From Asterella californica (taxonomy: Eukaryota > Streptophyta > Marchantiopsida > Marchantiales > Aytoniaceae): a stretch of DNA of 64,000 bases. The notes under the pieces were generated by a model. It saw nothing but the letters and a program-made list of their open reading frames with translations, was not told where the DNA came from and did not search any database. Location: positions 47,817,501-47,881,500 of the forward strand of contig JAYKYS010000002.1 in NCBI GenBank assembly GCA_036924285.1, given 5' to 3'. Of this stretch, positions 11,978 to 23,900 are shown one piece after another; position 1 is the stretch's first letter; each line of letters begins with the position of its first letter. The translations under genes were made by a program, and so were the position numbers.

Positions 11978-12345
11978 GACTAGTTAGTCTTGACTATCTT
12001 TGGCCCAAGTTCTTGGAAGGGTTCCGACAAGGAGAGAATGGTCCCGGTTGTCCTGTGCATATCCGACAAATGGTCCCGGTGCGACAGACAATGGTTCGAT
12101 CTCAATCAGTGATGGGACCCAGATTACTTTTAACTACGGACCAACTAGCCTTAGTCATGACTATCTTTAGCTCAAGTTTCCGGAATGATAACGAAGTTAT
12201 GGTCCCGACGTGACAGTGCTTAACTTAACTGGACCGGTGTCCAACAAAGGCTCCCGATGCGAGAGATACCTTATTTGACCTTTAGCTACGGGTCAACTAT
12301 CGTTAGTCATGACTATCTTTGGCCCAAGTTCTCGGAAAGCGATTA
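11978..12345. repeat. Degenerate ~155-bp repeat, about three copies
   Basis: Related blocks containing TTAGTC(A/T)TGACTATCTTT followed by CAAGTT begin at about 11978, 12142 and 12294, roughly 152-164 bp apart. GGTCCCGG-type blocks lie between them. Divergence is higher than in the 157-bp array at 9.6 kb, and the two arrays are unrelated. Confidence 0.55.
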
Positions 12346-12636
12346 TGAAGTCATTTAGGCATTAAAAAAGGATAAAAAGTACCCTTACTCCTCCATTTTG
12401 GGTACGAACCGCCTTTATAATCATTCCAGGGTAAGGCTAAGTAAAATACTTGCGATTTCTAGTGGGAAATAAATACAACACACCTCCTTTCAGCTTTAAT
12501 CTTTTCAATCCCGTGTTTCTCCTTTGTTTCTTTCTGCTCCCTTAATTTATTTGTTCCTTGTACCATGTATTCTGTGTTGTATTTGATTTTTCCCATGCCT
12601 TTTTTACATATTCCCTTCTTCTTGTTTCATAGCAGA

Positions 12637-14260
12637 TGTCGCTGTTTTCATTTTAGATCCGCCTTCGGATATTCTTAGAAGAGATTTTCGAAGATCTCCT
12701 CCTTGTTTTCACCTTTCACACAGTCCGGAGTCCTTTTGCATTCTACTAACCTTTGAGTAGTCGAGAAGCCTTGCTGAAAAAACCGCCATTATGTGACTTT
12801 GTTTTTTAGAGGAAGATATGTCTCCCATAGCTTCATCCAACACTTTTGCCACTTTCTCTCTATGTTATATGTGTTCCATTTGTGGTTGAAACGTCCTCCT
12901 CACTAGATTTCACGGGGCAGGATCTGACGCCACTCCTTCGTCGTTAGGATCCATTATTGTTTTCGCAGTTTGCACACTTGTCAATATCATGCTTTGCTTG
13001 GTTGCAGAGTGTGCGTCGTGACTCCTATCTGCAGGCTTGTTGTCCATCTCCTAATCGGTGCCGTTATCTCCTTTTCTTCTCGAGTGAGATGTACCCACTC
13101 ACTGAATTTCCTATATGTTGTTGAGCTTTCTTTGCTTGACCAACTTCTTGATCTCAATTGCCACACGAGTATATCCCCTTCAGTTTCTGACAGTGGCATA
13201 GCTTGTATCACTATTGTGTGTGGGTTGAGAGCCGCGTAAGTCAGCTCGATTTAGAGCCCTCTCTTGATCTCACACCAGATGTCCCTAAGGAAGTTAACGG
13301 TCGATGCTTTGGGAGGTCATCAGCAACCATCAGTTCCTACAGTATCGAACCTGATTTTTCGTTCTTCCACTTTCCGATCGAGGTACTCAGTGTAATCATT
13401 TGCTCCATTATTTTCACCTAGTCATCCTCTTGGGAGATCATGAACTTCATACAGTACCTCGCTTTTAAAGCTTTTTGTTGCAGATCAAAGGAGATGAGGT
13501 CCATTCCTCCATCTTTTTTGGATTTCTGAAATTCTCTGCAAGCGATCATTGTAACTTTGTTCCCTCATGTGTCACTGATCTCTCATAAGAACATTCTACA
13601 TATTTTCTCCATCTCTTCGGTCGAGCTTCTCCTCAGATTCATACACATCAAGATGTGTGTTAGTATCGATCTAGTGATATGCTTCAAGACCATTAATTTC
13701 TTTGCCATTAGAAGTGTTATGAACTTCCAGTTGCCTAGCTGCTTGGTCATCTTCTTGATGACATAATGTGCTTGATCCTCTTCCATGATCCGGTGTCTTG
13801 ATGATCTCCCCTTGTTGTGCTATCAGGCAGCCCCTGTGTTCCATCCATTCCGGAGTCTCATCAAGTACTTTTGGGATAATTGTAGACTTGGTGACATTGA
13901 GCTTGACACTTGAGATTTTCTCATACTCTTTGATCACCCCCTGGGGTTCTTGGAAGTTGCTATGTGTTGCTCCCAAGCTAATATCGATGTCGTCTGTGAA
14001 GAACTGTTGTAATAAAACTCTCTCCTCCAATATATGTATCCTCTGGAATTTACCTTGGATCTCCGTCTCATTCAGTAAGCTCAGAAGCGGCTGGGTTGCA
14101 ATGAGAAAGAGTAGTGGGGCCAAGGGGTAACCTTGATGGACATTTTTTTGCATCTGGATTTCTCCTGTGAATTTAACATTTACATGAACTTTCGAGTGTG
14201 CTCTTGTGACTAACTGATACGAAAGGATATAGATGTTACAATCCTTCGCCGAAACAATTA
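12637..14260 (-). mobile_element. LINE (non-LTR retrotransposon) fragment: RT C-terminal half and downstream region
   Basis: The minus strand reads as a decayed LINE. From 14260 downward there are HSKVHVNVKFTGEI, a QGYPLAPLLF motif (the 'GxPLSPLLF' block of LINE RTs) and FTDDIDISLGA, a worn version of the F/YADD catalytic box. From about 13786 comes the C-terminal RT region (KKMTKQLGNWKF, STEEMEKICRMFLW). Further on there are frame-shifted remnants of the post-RT region. No endonuclease or 5' end is present. The stretch 12637-13790 is the same sequence as 62880-64000, which continues further at its 3' end, so this copy is truncated at 12637. Confidence 0.85.
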
Positions 14261-14269
14261 TATATCAAT

Positions 14270-16300
14270 AGAGATGTCGTCATGAGCTACAGTCTTGGTT
14301 TGCTCCTACACATGTCTTAGCTATCCTTGTACCTACTGTATAAACCAAGGAGTCAATACATTGTAGTCCCTCAGAGTAATACATTGAGTGGAGGATCTAG
14401 AGAAATCACTGATTCTAGATCAGAATCAATTTCCCACATAGTTGTTGCTAACACTAGAGTCCATGTAACACAGCCTAGTGAGACTAGTGTAGTTTCTACA
14501 CAAGACGAGCATGTGCTATTATAACGTAAGTTTGACTCGTCTAGATATGTGGATCTTCCACATCCCTTGGATATTTTATCTCAAATCTTGACGTCTACGT
14601 TAGATCGATTGCAAGAGGATGTGACTAGTGCACCGATTATCTCTCGCATATCTGAACGATCAAATCATCTAGTGGATAGGTATAGGCATGAAAGTTTTCT
14701 TGCTACGTACCATGTATATATGGCCAATGTTCTTCTTGGAACAAGAACTGAGCACTTATCAATGGGTGAGTGCTATGGAAGATGAGCTTGTTGTGCTTCA
14801 CCACCAATAGATTTGGGAGTTAGAATATTTACTTAAGGATAAGAAGGCGAGTGGTTGCAGATGGATCTCAAGATCAAGCGTAACTCGAATGGTTCCGTGT
14901 GTTGGTACAAGGTCAGATTGGTAGCCAAGGTCTACACACAACAACATAGAGTGGATTTTGAGGAGACTTTTGCTCCGGTTGCGAAGATGGTGACTATTCG
15001 AACCGCAGTAGCAATTCAAAAGGTTGGAAGATGCACTAGATGGACTTCAAGAATGCCTTCCTCAACGAGGATATTGAGTAGGAAGTCTATATGCATCAAC
15101 CTCCAAGTTATGAGTATCTTAAGTTTCCTTCTCGTGTGTGTAAGTTACGAAATGTTGTATATGATCTAAAAAAAGAACAAAGAGCATGGTATGCAAAGAT
15201 CAATTCTTACTTGCAGTCTATTGGTTTTCATCTCTATAGTTCAAACTCTACCTTGTATTCAATGAGAGTACGAGATCGAATTGTTGTAATCATCATCTAT
15301 GTTGATGATTTGATCATTATCGATAACTATGAGGAGCTTATTTCTATCACTTGAAATCCGAGTTCGAGATTATGGACTTATGAGAGCTCAAGTACTTCTT
15401 TGTTGTGGAGTTCATTAGAAATGAGAAGGATTTTTTGCTTATACAGCGCCAATATTGAGAGATTTGGTATGCTTGATTACATTGCTACGCCGTCGGGGTA
15501 AAGCTAGGAGCAGAGGATGATGAGTTTCTTGATGATCCTCGCATGTATAGATAGATGGTTGGAAGTCTTATTACTTGACTATCATCAAACTTGAGCTATG
15601 TCGTCGGTCTGATCAGTCAGTTTATGCAATCACCACGGAGATCATATTTGGAGGTTGTTAAGCATATCCTCCGCTACGTGAAGTACGGACTTCACTATCG
15701 ATACGGTGGATCATTGTTGTTACATGGTTACATTGATGCTTATTGTGTTTGTAAAGTCAAAATATTTCTTTCATTCATTTATATTTTTTTTTTGAAGTTT
15801 CCTGCTGATTGTGCATTGCCTATAGAACTGAAGGATAGAGAGTGCTAACAAGAGATCCACGTTAGTTTACTCATTTGGACTTAGAAGTGCTGCTATAAGT
15901 TGAACTTCTAAGAAGCAACTTATGATTGCTTTGTCATCCACAAAAGTAGAATATCGAGGAGCCACAAACGCAAAATGCGAATCGATTTGGCTCTGATGTC
16001 TGCTATCTTATATTGCTGTGGAGTGTACAGATCTTGTTGTTTTATATATGGTCAATACTACATGATTACTAGCTGACATAAAGTTAGCTAGTAATCATAT
16101 TTTCATGTTTAAGACAAAGCATATTGAGGTGCACTATCATTCCATTTGAGAGAAGGTCCTTGCAACAAAGATAGAGCTCAATTATGTGACCACATGAAAT
16201 CATGTTGTCGATATCTTTACTAAGACGTTGTCTAGAGATAAGTTTGATGCTTTCAAACATTGTATAGGAGTACAAGATGTAGAGTCGAGCTTGAAGGGAG
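14270..16300 (+). pseudogene. Ty1/copia pol remnant (RT and RNase H)
   Basis: In fragments across frames the plus strand spells a copia pol: a region before RT (14327-14785), RT blocks with IKRNSNGSVCWYKVRLVAK, the TQQH..DFEETFAPVAKM box (about 14935-14990), a Pro-Pro/Tyr block with KFPSRVCKLR (15090-15140), the RAWYAKI block and YVDDLIIID (15298-15324), the copia form of the catalytic box. RNase H follows, ending with remnants of the (T)KHIEVHYH segment near 16110-16140 and DIFTKTLSRDKF at about 16210-16245. Several stops and frameshifts make it inactive. Gag, protease and most of the integrase are missing: the element is cut off at about 14270, where the LINE begins. Confidence 0.85.
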
Positions 16301-16560
16301 TGTTGATATAATCTTAAGCTTTAGTAGATCGATGACTAATGTCAGTCAGAGTAGTTAAGATTATTACGTATAGTTAGTTAGAGGACTAACCCACCATTAG
16401 AGTTTCTTTTATACTCACCTCACTATATATACATGGAGAGGCAAAGCCTCTCTCATCCCATTTCTATTTATTTCCTTGTTGACTCGCTCTCTCTTCTTGG
16501 AGTGTCTTTCTAGAAGTACGATATTTCTATATGAAGTTTAGGTCAAAGAGTTACGTGTCA
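16301..16560 (+). mobile_element. 3' LTR of the copia element
   Basis: Directly after the RNase H frame comes a purine-rich tract (TTGAAGGGAG) and then TGTTGATATAATC, the typical start of a plant copia LTR. The following 260 bp contain a TATATATA run near 16425. The 3' boundary is set approximately at a GTGTCA near 16560, because no 5' LTR is present to define it. Confidence 0.65.
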
Positions 16561-18864
16561 ACTAGTTTCTCGAAAATTATTTCATCCTTTGACGCTTTAA
16601 AGCTTGTGGTGACGTCGAGAACAGATGGTCAAAATATAGTCATTGGCGTGTCTAAAGCATCTCTCTTTTCTTTCTTAGGAGGGGAAGAAGAAGGATGCCA
16701 AGAAATTTAAGAGAGTTGCTGGATGTCACTGCACCACTAGATAGAGGGGTCAATGTCACATCGGACAATCTTGCACATGTGGACTTGATGTATGACTGAA
16801 TTTGACTATCTACAACTGAGAGTTATTTTTCATTCATTCCGTGTCATTTCTTGAATAGTACCGCTGAGTGTTGATTCTGTTTGCTCCAAATAACATTCAT
16901 CTAGCTCATTTTTGTAGTGCACTTTTACTTGCACTCTCCTCTATAATTTGGTTATGAGTTAGATGTAGGACTAAAGAAAGGAGTGCTTGAAACTTTATCT
17001 TTGCAGATTGCTAAGGAATTAGAGAAACTAAATCTCACTAAAGAGCCGCTAAAGTCCTCACTCTTGGACGACAAGTGGAAATTGATATACACGATCTCGA
17101 ACTCCATTATGAAGAAATCGATATGGGATGCCCTCGGATCTCTCTTCAACTGGTTCCATTGAAAAGGTTGGATATATAAGCTGCAAAGTACCAAGAGTTT
17201 ACCTTGTCTGAGTTTGAGGAGTTTGAATACTCCTTGATTGATCTTTGACTGTGGAGTTATTTCAATCAATCTATACTAGTCTATATGTCATGGCCACATC
17301 TCTCTTGAAGGGTACTTTGTGAAGTTTTAGCAAAATGAATCATCATATGATGATGACAATGAGGAGGAGGAGGAAGAGATAAGATTTATGTAGAGAGATT
17401 TGTATCTAATAGCCCCAAGCAATGAAGACCGCACGTATTGTCTTTCTTGAAGCTGAATTCATGCTCATCACTACAAGGTGAAATTTCAATAGATCAACCT
17501 TTGACATACTTTCAATCTTCATTTTTGCACTTGCACTATATTTCAAGAATGGCTAGAGAAAAGAAAAAATCTGCATAAGAAGGTCCATTTTTATCACTTT
17601 CATTGTACAAGACGACGTATGCTCTCATAAAATGAGGATGGATGGATAAAGAAAATATTTATCGAGCAGTGAGTGAAATATATGAAATAAAATTGAAGAA
17701 GCTTGGGTTATTGATAACTTCATTATTCGAGTTCGCTCGTTTTGATGTAAGTACTTTGAACTATAACATGCATTTTTCTTTTTAATGGAGTCTAAGCTCA
17801 CATCTATTGCTGATGATGCTTTATTTACCCTTGTCAGATTCGATTGTGTAGAGCATTCATTGAGTCTTATCACCTTGAAACTCAAAGTGCAAAGATTGGT
17901 GGACAAGAAATCCGATTGATTATCGAATTGCTCATATAAGCTTTTGTGATCGTTCTTGGTGTAATTGAAATGCCTCCGTTTGTCAGACATGTCCGAATTG
18001 CAGACTGGTTCTCAGAATATGACAAGATAGGAAAGAGGTACTTCTCAAGAGAATGTCTTCCAATGTCTGAATGCAGTATTTCTAGCCCGAAGAAGACCTA
18101 AAGCTATGACGAGACAATTGACATTATATGTGAAACCTATAGTAGAACGATTGACACATATTATGACTGTGCTCAACTTATGCTGGTAACTTGGAGGGAG
18201 ATGTCTTACACCTTCAAAAACATTTTTGAAAACAAAAAAGACTTGAACCGTAAAGACTTTCTTAAGGATGTCACTTATTCGTATTATCTTGCATCTTGAT
18301 CTCCTAAGCGAAGAAACGGTTGTCCTCTATGTCTCAAGTGTAGTTGGTTGTAACAACATATTCTATAAGATTTAGAAACAAGTAGTTTTCTTATCTCAGG
18401 CTTCAAGCTTCGCTCTTTTGCTTTATCCTTCTTCGTTTTTCTGTTTGTTCCTTCTTCACATGTTCTAGACTAATCCTTGGTTAAACTGAAGATTTAGGTG
18501 ATTCAAGTCACATTGATCTGATAGTGATCCAATTTTATGTGTTCATTGCACCGTCCTTACAATCATTTGTTTCGTTGTATGTCTTGTTTTAGGACCCTCC
18601 GTTCAGAAACCGAATGACACTCGCTTTGCCTGAAAAGTGAGAGAGAATAGGAATTGGATAGACGTTAGGCGAGGACGAGTAAGAGACTATAAGAGTGGAC
18701 TCTGAACAAGAGGTTAGTAGAAACAAAATGGCTCGAAAAATAAGTTAACGAACGGATGTAGAGATAAGAAAATGGAGTTCTTCGAGTAGAAGAGGAATTG
18801 CATGGATTGAAAGCCGAGCTTGACGTGCCGTGCTTCCAAACTTTTCTATCCTCGCTTGATTGAT
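16561..18864. other. No supported gene; decayed sequence
   Basis: AT-rich, with stops in all frames. Small exon-like islands exist (for example a Lys-rich EGKKKDAKKFKR stretch near 16680-16716 that follows a CTTTCTTAG acceptor-like site, then Cys-rich codons), which might belong to the same decayed gene as the phosphatase relic downstream. I could not link them into a reading frame. Confidence 0.35.
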
Positions 18865-19640
18865 CCTAGCATTATCTGAAAGAAAACTCTTATTTTAAAT
18901 CTGAATGAGCTTTTGTTGAAAGTAAGATGCAATGATATGAAACTTTATGGAGCTAAGGAGAGAGGTTACAAGGTGGAGATTTGTCGGAAAGATTTATTTT
19001 ACGTGGTCCAAAATGAGATGAAAGAGTTCATGGATGTATGTTGTCAAGATTTTCAGGTTCTGATTTGGACATCGAGAACATTGGGTAATTGCAATGCACT
19101 TCTTTTATCTATGGAAGCTAAAAAATATCTCTCTCCAAGGATCACCATGATGCTTATCTTATGTATTTCATGGTCTTATATATAGTTTTCAATCTTGTTC
19201 TCTTGTGTTCTACTTTTGATGCTTACCTTATGTATGTTTTTGAATATGTGCTTTAGTTTCAAGACGATCAGAGAAGCTACTGTCGGTAATTTCTTATATT
19301 TGAAGGACTTTTCAAAAGAATGCTCTTTTAATGTGTGTACAAGAGATTGTTTATTGATTGATGACTTTGGGAAAGAACAATACTAACAATCCTTTTAGTG
19401 TTGTTCACTCCTACTCTTTTTGTCTAGACTCGCTGATATAGACATAGACGATTATCTTTAACTGTTATGTTATCATGGTTGAAAACATGGGGAACTAACT
19501 TGTTGGAAACTCTAACTTGAACAAGATATTTCAAAGTCTTAGTTCATGAACTTATTTCAGCGTTGAAGAATTACAAGAGCATTATGATAGAAGAGGAGAC
19601 GTACATGATATGACGCACATGAACAGTTGCTCAGCCGGCC
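18865..19640 (+). pseudogene. FCP1/NIF-like (HAD) phosphatase relic
   Basis: The frame upstream of and into 18913-19185 contains LILNLNELLLKV, which fits a worn HAD motif I as found in plant NIF-type proteins (LDLNGLL). It then has EMKEFMDVCCQDFQVLIWTS, which matches the family block 'R-P-x3-FL-x-F-C-x4-FEV-x-IWTS'. A second piece (19290-19383) ends in RDCLLIDDFGKEQY, matching the late 'LLIDDSPEK' motif that holds the acidic HAD residues. A third piece near 19561-19625 (EELQEHYDRRGDVHDM) could be the C-terminal exon. The first catalytic Asp is not preserved (Asn-x-Asn) and stops lie between the pieces, although some may be introns. FCP1-like enzymes remove phosphate from Ser/Thr, classically on the RNA polymerase II tail. 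This copy is probably dead. Confidence 0.5.
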
Positions 19641-19955
19641 GAGTTTATGAAGAGAATGACTCGTGATGTACTCTAAATTTGTTACTTCGGTAAAGTTTAA
19701 ATACTTTTTGACTTACACACACTTCTTTTTTATTTGAGCTTCGATATTCCAACGATGAGCAAAGTTATTATTTGAGTTTCTAGATAGTCTAATCACAATT
19801 TACTCGATAAAGAGCGATTCTGCTCACAAATTCACAACTATTGAAGCACCCATGTAACACTTTTCGGTACTTGGTAACAAAAATAGATTGAAGGTTACCT
19901 CACATAGATAGCAAAAATGGGTTCTTCTATGATTGAGTGCAACAAGGGGTGCTTA

Positions 19956-20330
19956 TTCGCACTAAACGCAAACTACATTCACATCGAGTGTGAGATGATA
20001 CTTGTCGCACTGAGTGCGACCAACCGCTATTCGCATTGGCTGCGAAATGATGACTTCGCATTGACTGTGACAAACAACTCGTATGCAATCAGTGCGAACA
20101 ACTATTATTTGCACTTAATGCGACTAGGTGACTTATCGTCCTTATTGCACAAGACTTTCTTTTCTCACTGATTGCGAAAAGGGTTCTTTGCCGCATTGGT
20201 TGATTTCTACATTGACTACGATAGGGATTTAATTTCGCACTCAGAGCGATCTGTACTATATTTCGCTATAGCACTCAAGGCTATATTTTGTTATGAGTGC
20301 GACAAAGACTATTTTGCGTGTTGAGTGTGA
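19956..20330. repeat. Array of about ten short palindromes around TCGCACT-N-AGTGCGA
   Basis: A near-palindromic motif recurs every 25-35 bp, for example TTCGCACTAAACGCAAA at 19956, a perfect GTCGCACTGAGTGCGAC at 20004-20020 (8-bp arms about a single G), and versions at about 20029, 20055, 20082, 20108, 20163, 20190, 20234 and 20291. The spacers are not conserved. The array ends a few bases before the solo LTR at 20344. Confidence 0.8.
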
Positions 20331-20343
20331 AATGTAGCAAGAC

Positions 20344-21254
20344 TGTAACGACCTATGTTACACATAGGAAGTTTGTCTATTAGTAAGGTATTTAGTTATA
20401 ACTAAGTGTTGAGAATGTTTATTTGCTGCCCAAGTACTTTAAGGAGGTATAAAGTTAGTCATGACTAGCTAAAAGCTAGTTATGGTTAAACTTAGCTGTA
20501 CTTTTGGCAGAATTCAGATATTTCCTAAAGAGTGAGCACTACTATCTTGTCATCTTGTCTAAAAGGTAGAAAGGAGGTGGAAAGTATCCCTTATCTCTTT
20601 TTTGACTTGATATTAGTGGTTGGATTAAAGTTGTGGACTTTGTGGGCATTAAAAACAAGAAGAGATTCCACATGTTTCTTTTTTAGTGGGTCCTAGTGTA
20701 GAGGGGGGTGGAAATTCCAGATTCCTTGAGAATATTCCAGAATCCTTCTAGAAGTTGTTGACTTTGAAGGAATAAGCCCATGTGAAAAGATAAAAAGCCT
20801 ATGTGATCAATGCTTTTACCTTAAGTAATATCTTAGTAAAACCGGTAAAAGTAGTTACGGCTGAGTTACCTGAGGGTTCTAAAGTAAAAACTTAGAATGT
20901 ATAAATAGAGGAGTAGAGAAGATCCTCATCCTTGTTTTCACATCATCGTAATGACAACTTGAGTAATATAGAGAGTGTGGGATATTTTTAGCATGTGAGA
21001 ACTTGAGAGACGTCGTTAGAATGTAGGATTTTAGTTGATGAGTTTATGGAGATTTTTAGTTGATAATTTTGTGGGTGTATGAATGAGTGAACTTAGCATT
21101 TTTCTCTTCAAGTCCATGGTGTGCTTCCATCAAAGCCATTAGAGGTGACCCTTGAGTGAGAGACAAGCCCGACATTTGCAGATTCATCGATGACAATCGT
21201 GGAAGTTGAGAGATCGGAGGGGTAGTTGATCGATGAGATCGTGGAGGGTTTACA
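20344..21254 (+). mobile_element. Solo LTR (911 bp) of the older gypsy family, plus orientation
   Basis: It starts TGTAACGACC and ends GGGTTTACA, and is flanked on both sides by AGAC (20340-20343 and 21255-21258), a 4-bp target duplication. The body matches, inverted, the LTRs at 21905-22750, 22981-23900 and 41511-41884. A TATAAATAGAGG promoter box lies near 20902. There is no internal region, so this is a recombinant solo LTR. Confidence 0.9.
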
Positions 21255-21904
21255 AGACAGTCTACTCAACCACAGTATGAACCATTTCTAAATGCACCGA
21301 GAGACACGATCCAAAACAAACAAACTTACTCATAGACTTGCTCCAAACAAACAGAAATGCACCATGTGAAAACAACTTCATCATTATATGTAAGCCTCGT
21401 GCAAACATTAACATTGAAAACTCAAGGTTTGAAAATCCTCTTGGATTTCAATTGTGTCAAAGACAAATTAATATCGTTCTATCTCTTTGATAGATCATGG
21501 TGGTATGGTTTAACATAATGTCTCTTCGATTCATTTATAAATTCTCCGATCTATAATCAATTCTTCGTCTTTCTTTGTCTATTCATCTTGATTTTTTAGT
21601 AACAAAATATGCAACTTGGCACAACATCCTACCCATCTACCAAAAAGAGATTTTCCAATTTATCTTTTTATGTTGTGATATGTTTTAAAGAATATCAAGG
21701 AGATTTTAAAATCCATGTGCAATGCTCATTAGCTACTCTTGCATGTGTCAAACAAGTACTAAAATCTTTGTTGTCTTTATCTCCTCTAGCCATTCGGAAG
21801 GAAGGAATCAGAAGGATTGAGGGTTTGCATTTCTCGAAAAACACATTGATAGCGAGACTTCTTTGTTTCAAGAAGATCAGTATTTACTGGGTGGTTCAAG
21901 ATAT
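21255..21904. other. No gene seen between two LTR copies
   Basis: About 650 bp of AT-rich DNA with one 101-codon frame (21609-21914) that has no recognisable motif and runs into the LTR next to it. I regard it as non-coding flanking sequence. Confidence 0.4.
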
Positions 21905-22750
21905 TCATCGATGAACTATCTCTCAATCTTTCAACCTCCACGATAGTCATCGATCAACTTGCAACATGTCTGACCTGTCTCTCACTCAAGGTCATCTCTG
22001 ATGGCTTTGATGGAAGCACACCATTAACTTGAGGAGAAAAATGCTAAGTTCAATCTTTCACACATCCATAAACTCATAAACTAAAATCCTCCATTCTAAC
22101 GTTGTCTCTCGAGTCACATTCTCTCTATTGCTCAAATGTCGTTAGGACGATGTGAAAACAAGACAAGGAGCTCTTCTTTACTCCTCTATTTATACATTAT
22201 AGGTTTTTATTTTGGTATCCTTTGGTAACTAAGTCGTAACTAATTTTTACCTACGGTTTTACTAAGATATTATTTAAGATAAAAGCATTAATCACATGGA
22301 CTTCTTATCTTTTCACATGGACTTATTCCTTCAAAGTTAACAACTTCTAGAATGATCTGGAATATTCTTAAGAAATCTTTAATTTCCACCCCCTTTACAC
22401 TAAGATCAACTAAAAAGATTACATGTGGAATCTCTTCTTGTTTTTAATGCCCACAAAGTTAATAACTTTAGTCTCACCACTAATATCAAGTCAAAAAGAA
22501 GATAAGTGATATTTTCCACCTCCTTTATATTTTTTAGACAAGGTAACAAGATAGTAGTGCTCACTATTTAGGAAATATCTGAATTCTACTCAAAAGTACA
22601 GCTAAGTTTAACCACAACTAACTTTAGCTAGTCATGACCAACTTGATACTTTCTTAAAGTACTTGGGTAGCAAATAAACATTCTCCACACTTAGTTATAA
22701 CTAAACACCTTATTAATAGACAAACTTCTTGTGTAACATAGATCGTTACA
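21905..22750 (-). mobile_element. 3' LTR of the old gypsy element
   Basis: On the minus strand the LTR starts TGTAACGATC at 22750, preceded by a purine tract (GGAGGTAAAA). It matches the other three family LTRs through most of its length. The far end has diverged near 21905 and the terminal TTTACA is not found. Confidence 0.8.
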
Positions 22751-22976
22751 TTTTACCTCCGGACTAAATTTTTACTATGTCATCGGAATGAGAAAAGAAC
22801 TTTCCTCGATGAAACAACTTAAACTTGTCATGATTGATCCTATCAAATCTCCTTCCTCTTAGCTCTTGAAGATCAACAAAAGGATCAAAACATCTAGGAA
22901 GAAACTTCTTCTTAGTCCTCTTGCCCAATCGTTTGTCGTAACTCTTCTTTTGATATGCTTGAGCTCGTTCCATTCG
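22751..22976 (-). pseudogene. Integrase C-terminal remnant of the old gypsy element
   Basis: The minus strand reads RMERAQAYQKKSYDKRLGKR and then a Phe/Pro-rich segment with RINHDKFKLFHRGKFF, the usual tail region of plant gypsy integrases after the DDE core. It is continuous with the integrase piece at 23905-24182 once the solo LTR 22981-23900 and one copy of GATC are removed (EEIRAVVMI joins RMERAQAY). Confidence 0.75.
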
Positions 22977-22980
22977 GATC

Positions 22981-23900
22981 TGTAAATCCTCCACGATCTC
23001 ATCGATCAACTACCCCCCCCCCCGATCTCTCAACCTCCACGATCGCCACCGATGAATCTGCAAATGTCGGGCCTGTCTCTCACTCAAGGGTCACCTCTGA
23101 TGGCTTTGATGGAAGCACACCATGAATCTTGAAGGGAAAAATGCTAAGTTCACTCATTCATACACTCACAAACTTATCAACTAAAAATCTCCTTAAACAC
23201 ATCAACTAAAATCCTCCATTCTAACGACGTCTCTCAAGTTCTCACATGCTAAAAATATCTCACACTCTCTATATTACTCAAGTTGTCATTACGACAATGT
23301 GAAAACAAGGATGAGGAGCTCTTCTCTACTCCTCTATTTATACATTCTAGGTTTTTACTTTGGTACCCTCCGGTAACTCAGCCGTAACTACTTTTATCGG
23401 GTTTTACTAAGATATTACTTAAGGTAAAAGCATTAATCACATGGGCTTCTTACCTTTTCACATGGGTTTATTCCTTCAAAGTCAACAACTTCTAGAAGGA
23501 TTCTAGGATATTCTCAAGGAATCTCGAATTTCCACTCCCGCTCTACACTAGGACCCACTAAAAAGGAAACATGTGGAATCTCTTCTTGTTTTTAATGCCC
23601 ACAAAGTCCACAACTTTAATCCAACCACTAATATCAAGTCAAAAAGGAGATTAGGGATACTTTCCACCTCCTTTCTATCTTTTAGACAAGATGACAAGAT
23701 AGTAGTGCTCACTCTTTAGCAAATATCTGAATTCTGCCAAAAGTACAGCTAAGTTTAACCATAACTAACTTTTAGCTAGTCATGACTAACTTGATACCCC
23801 CTTAAAGTACTTTGGCAGCAAACAAACATTCTCAACATTTAGTTATAACTAAATACCTTACTAATAGACAAACTTCCTATGTGTAACATAGGTCGTTACA
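22981..23900 (-). mobile_element. Solo LTR (920 bp) inserted in the integrase of its own family
   Basis: Minus-strand LTR from TGTAACGACC at 23900 to TTTACA at 22981, flanked by GATC at 22977-22980 and 23901-23904. It matches the plus-strand solo LTR at 20344 closely and includes a run of C residues near 23011-23023. It splits the integrase frame of the old element cleanly. Confidence 0.9.

Noticed and set aside
19956..20330. CRISPR-like array
   Set aside because: The repeats are short, degenerate palindromes with variable 10-18-bp spacing in a eukaryotic, intron-bearing genome. No cas genes and no constant repeat-spacer period are present.
21609..21914. 101-codon plus-strand frame
   Set aside because: No motif, and its end runs into the LTR of the old gypsy element on the other strand.
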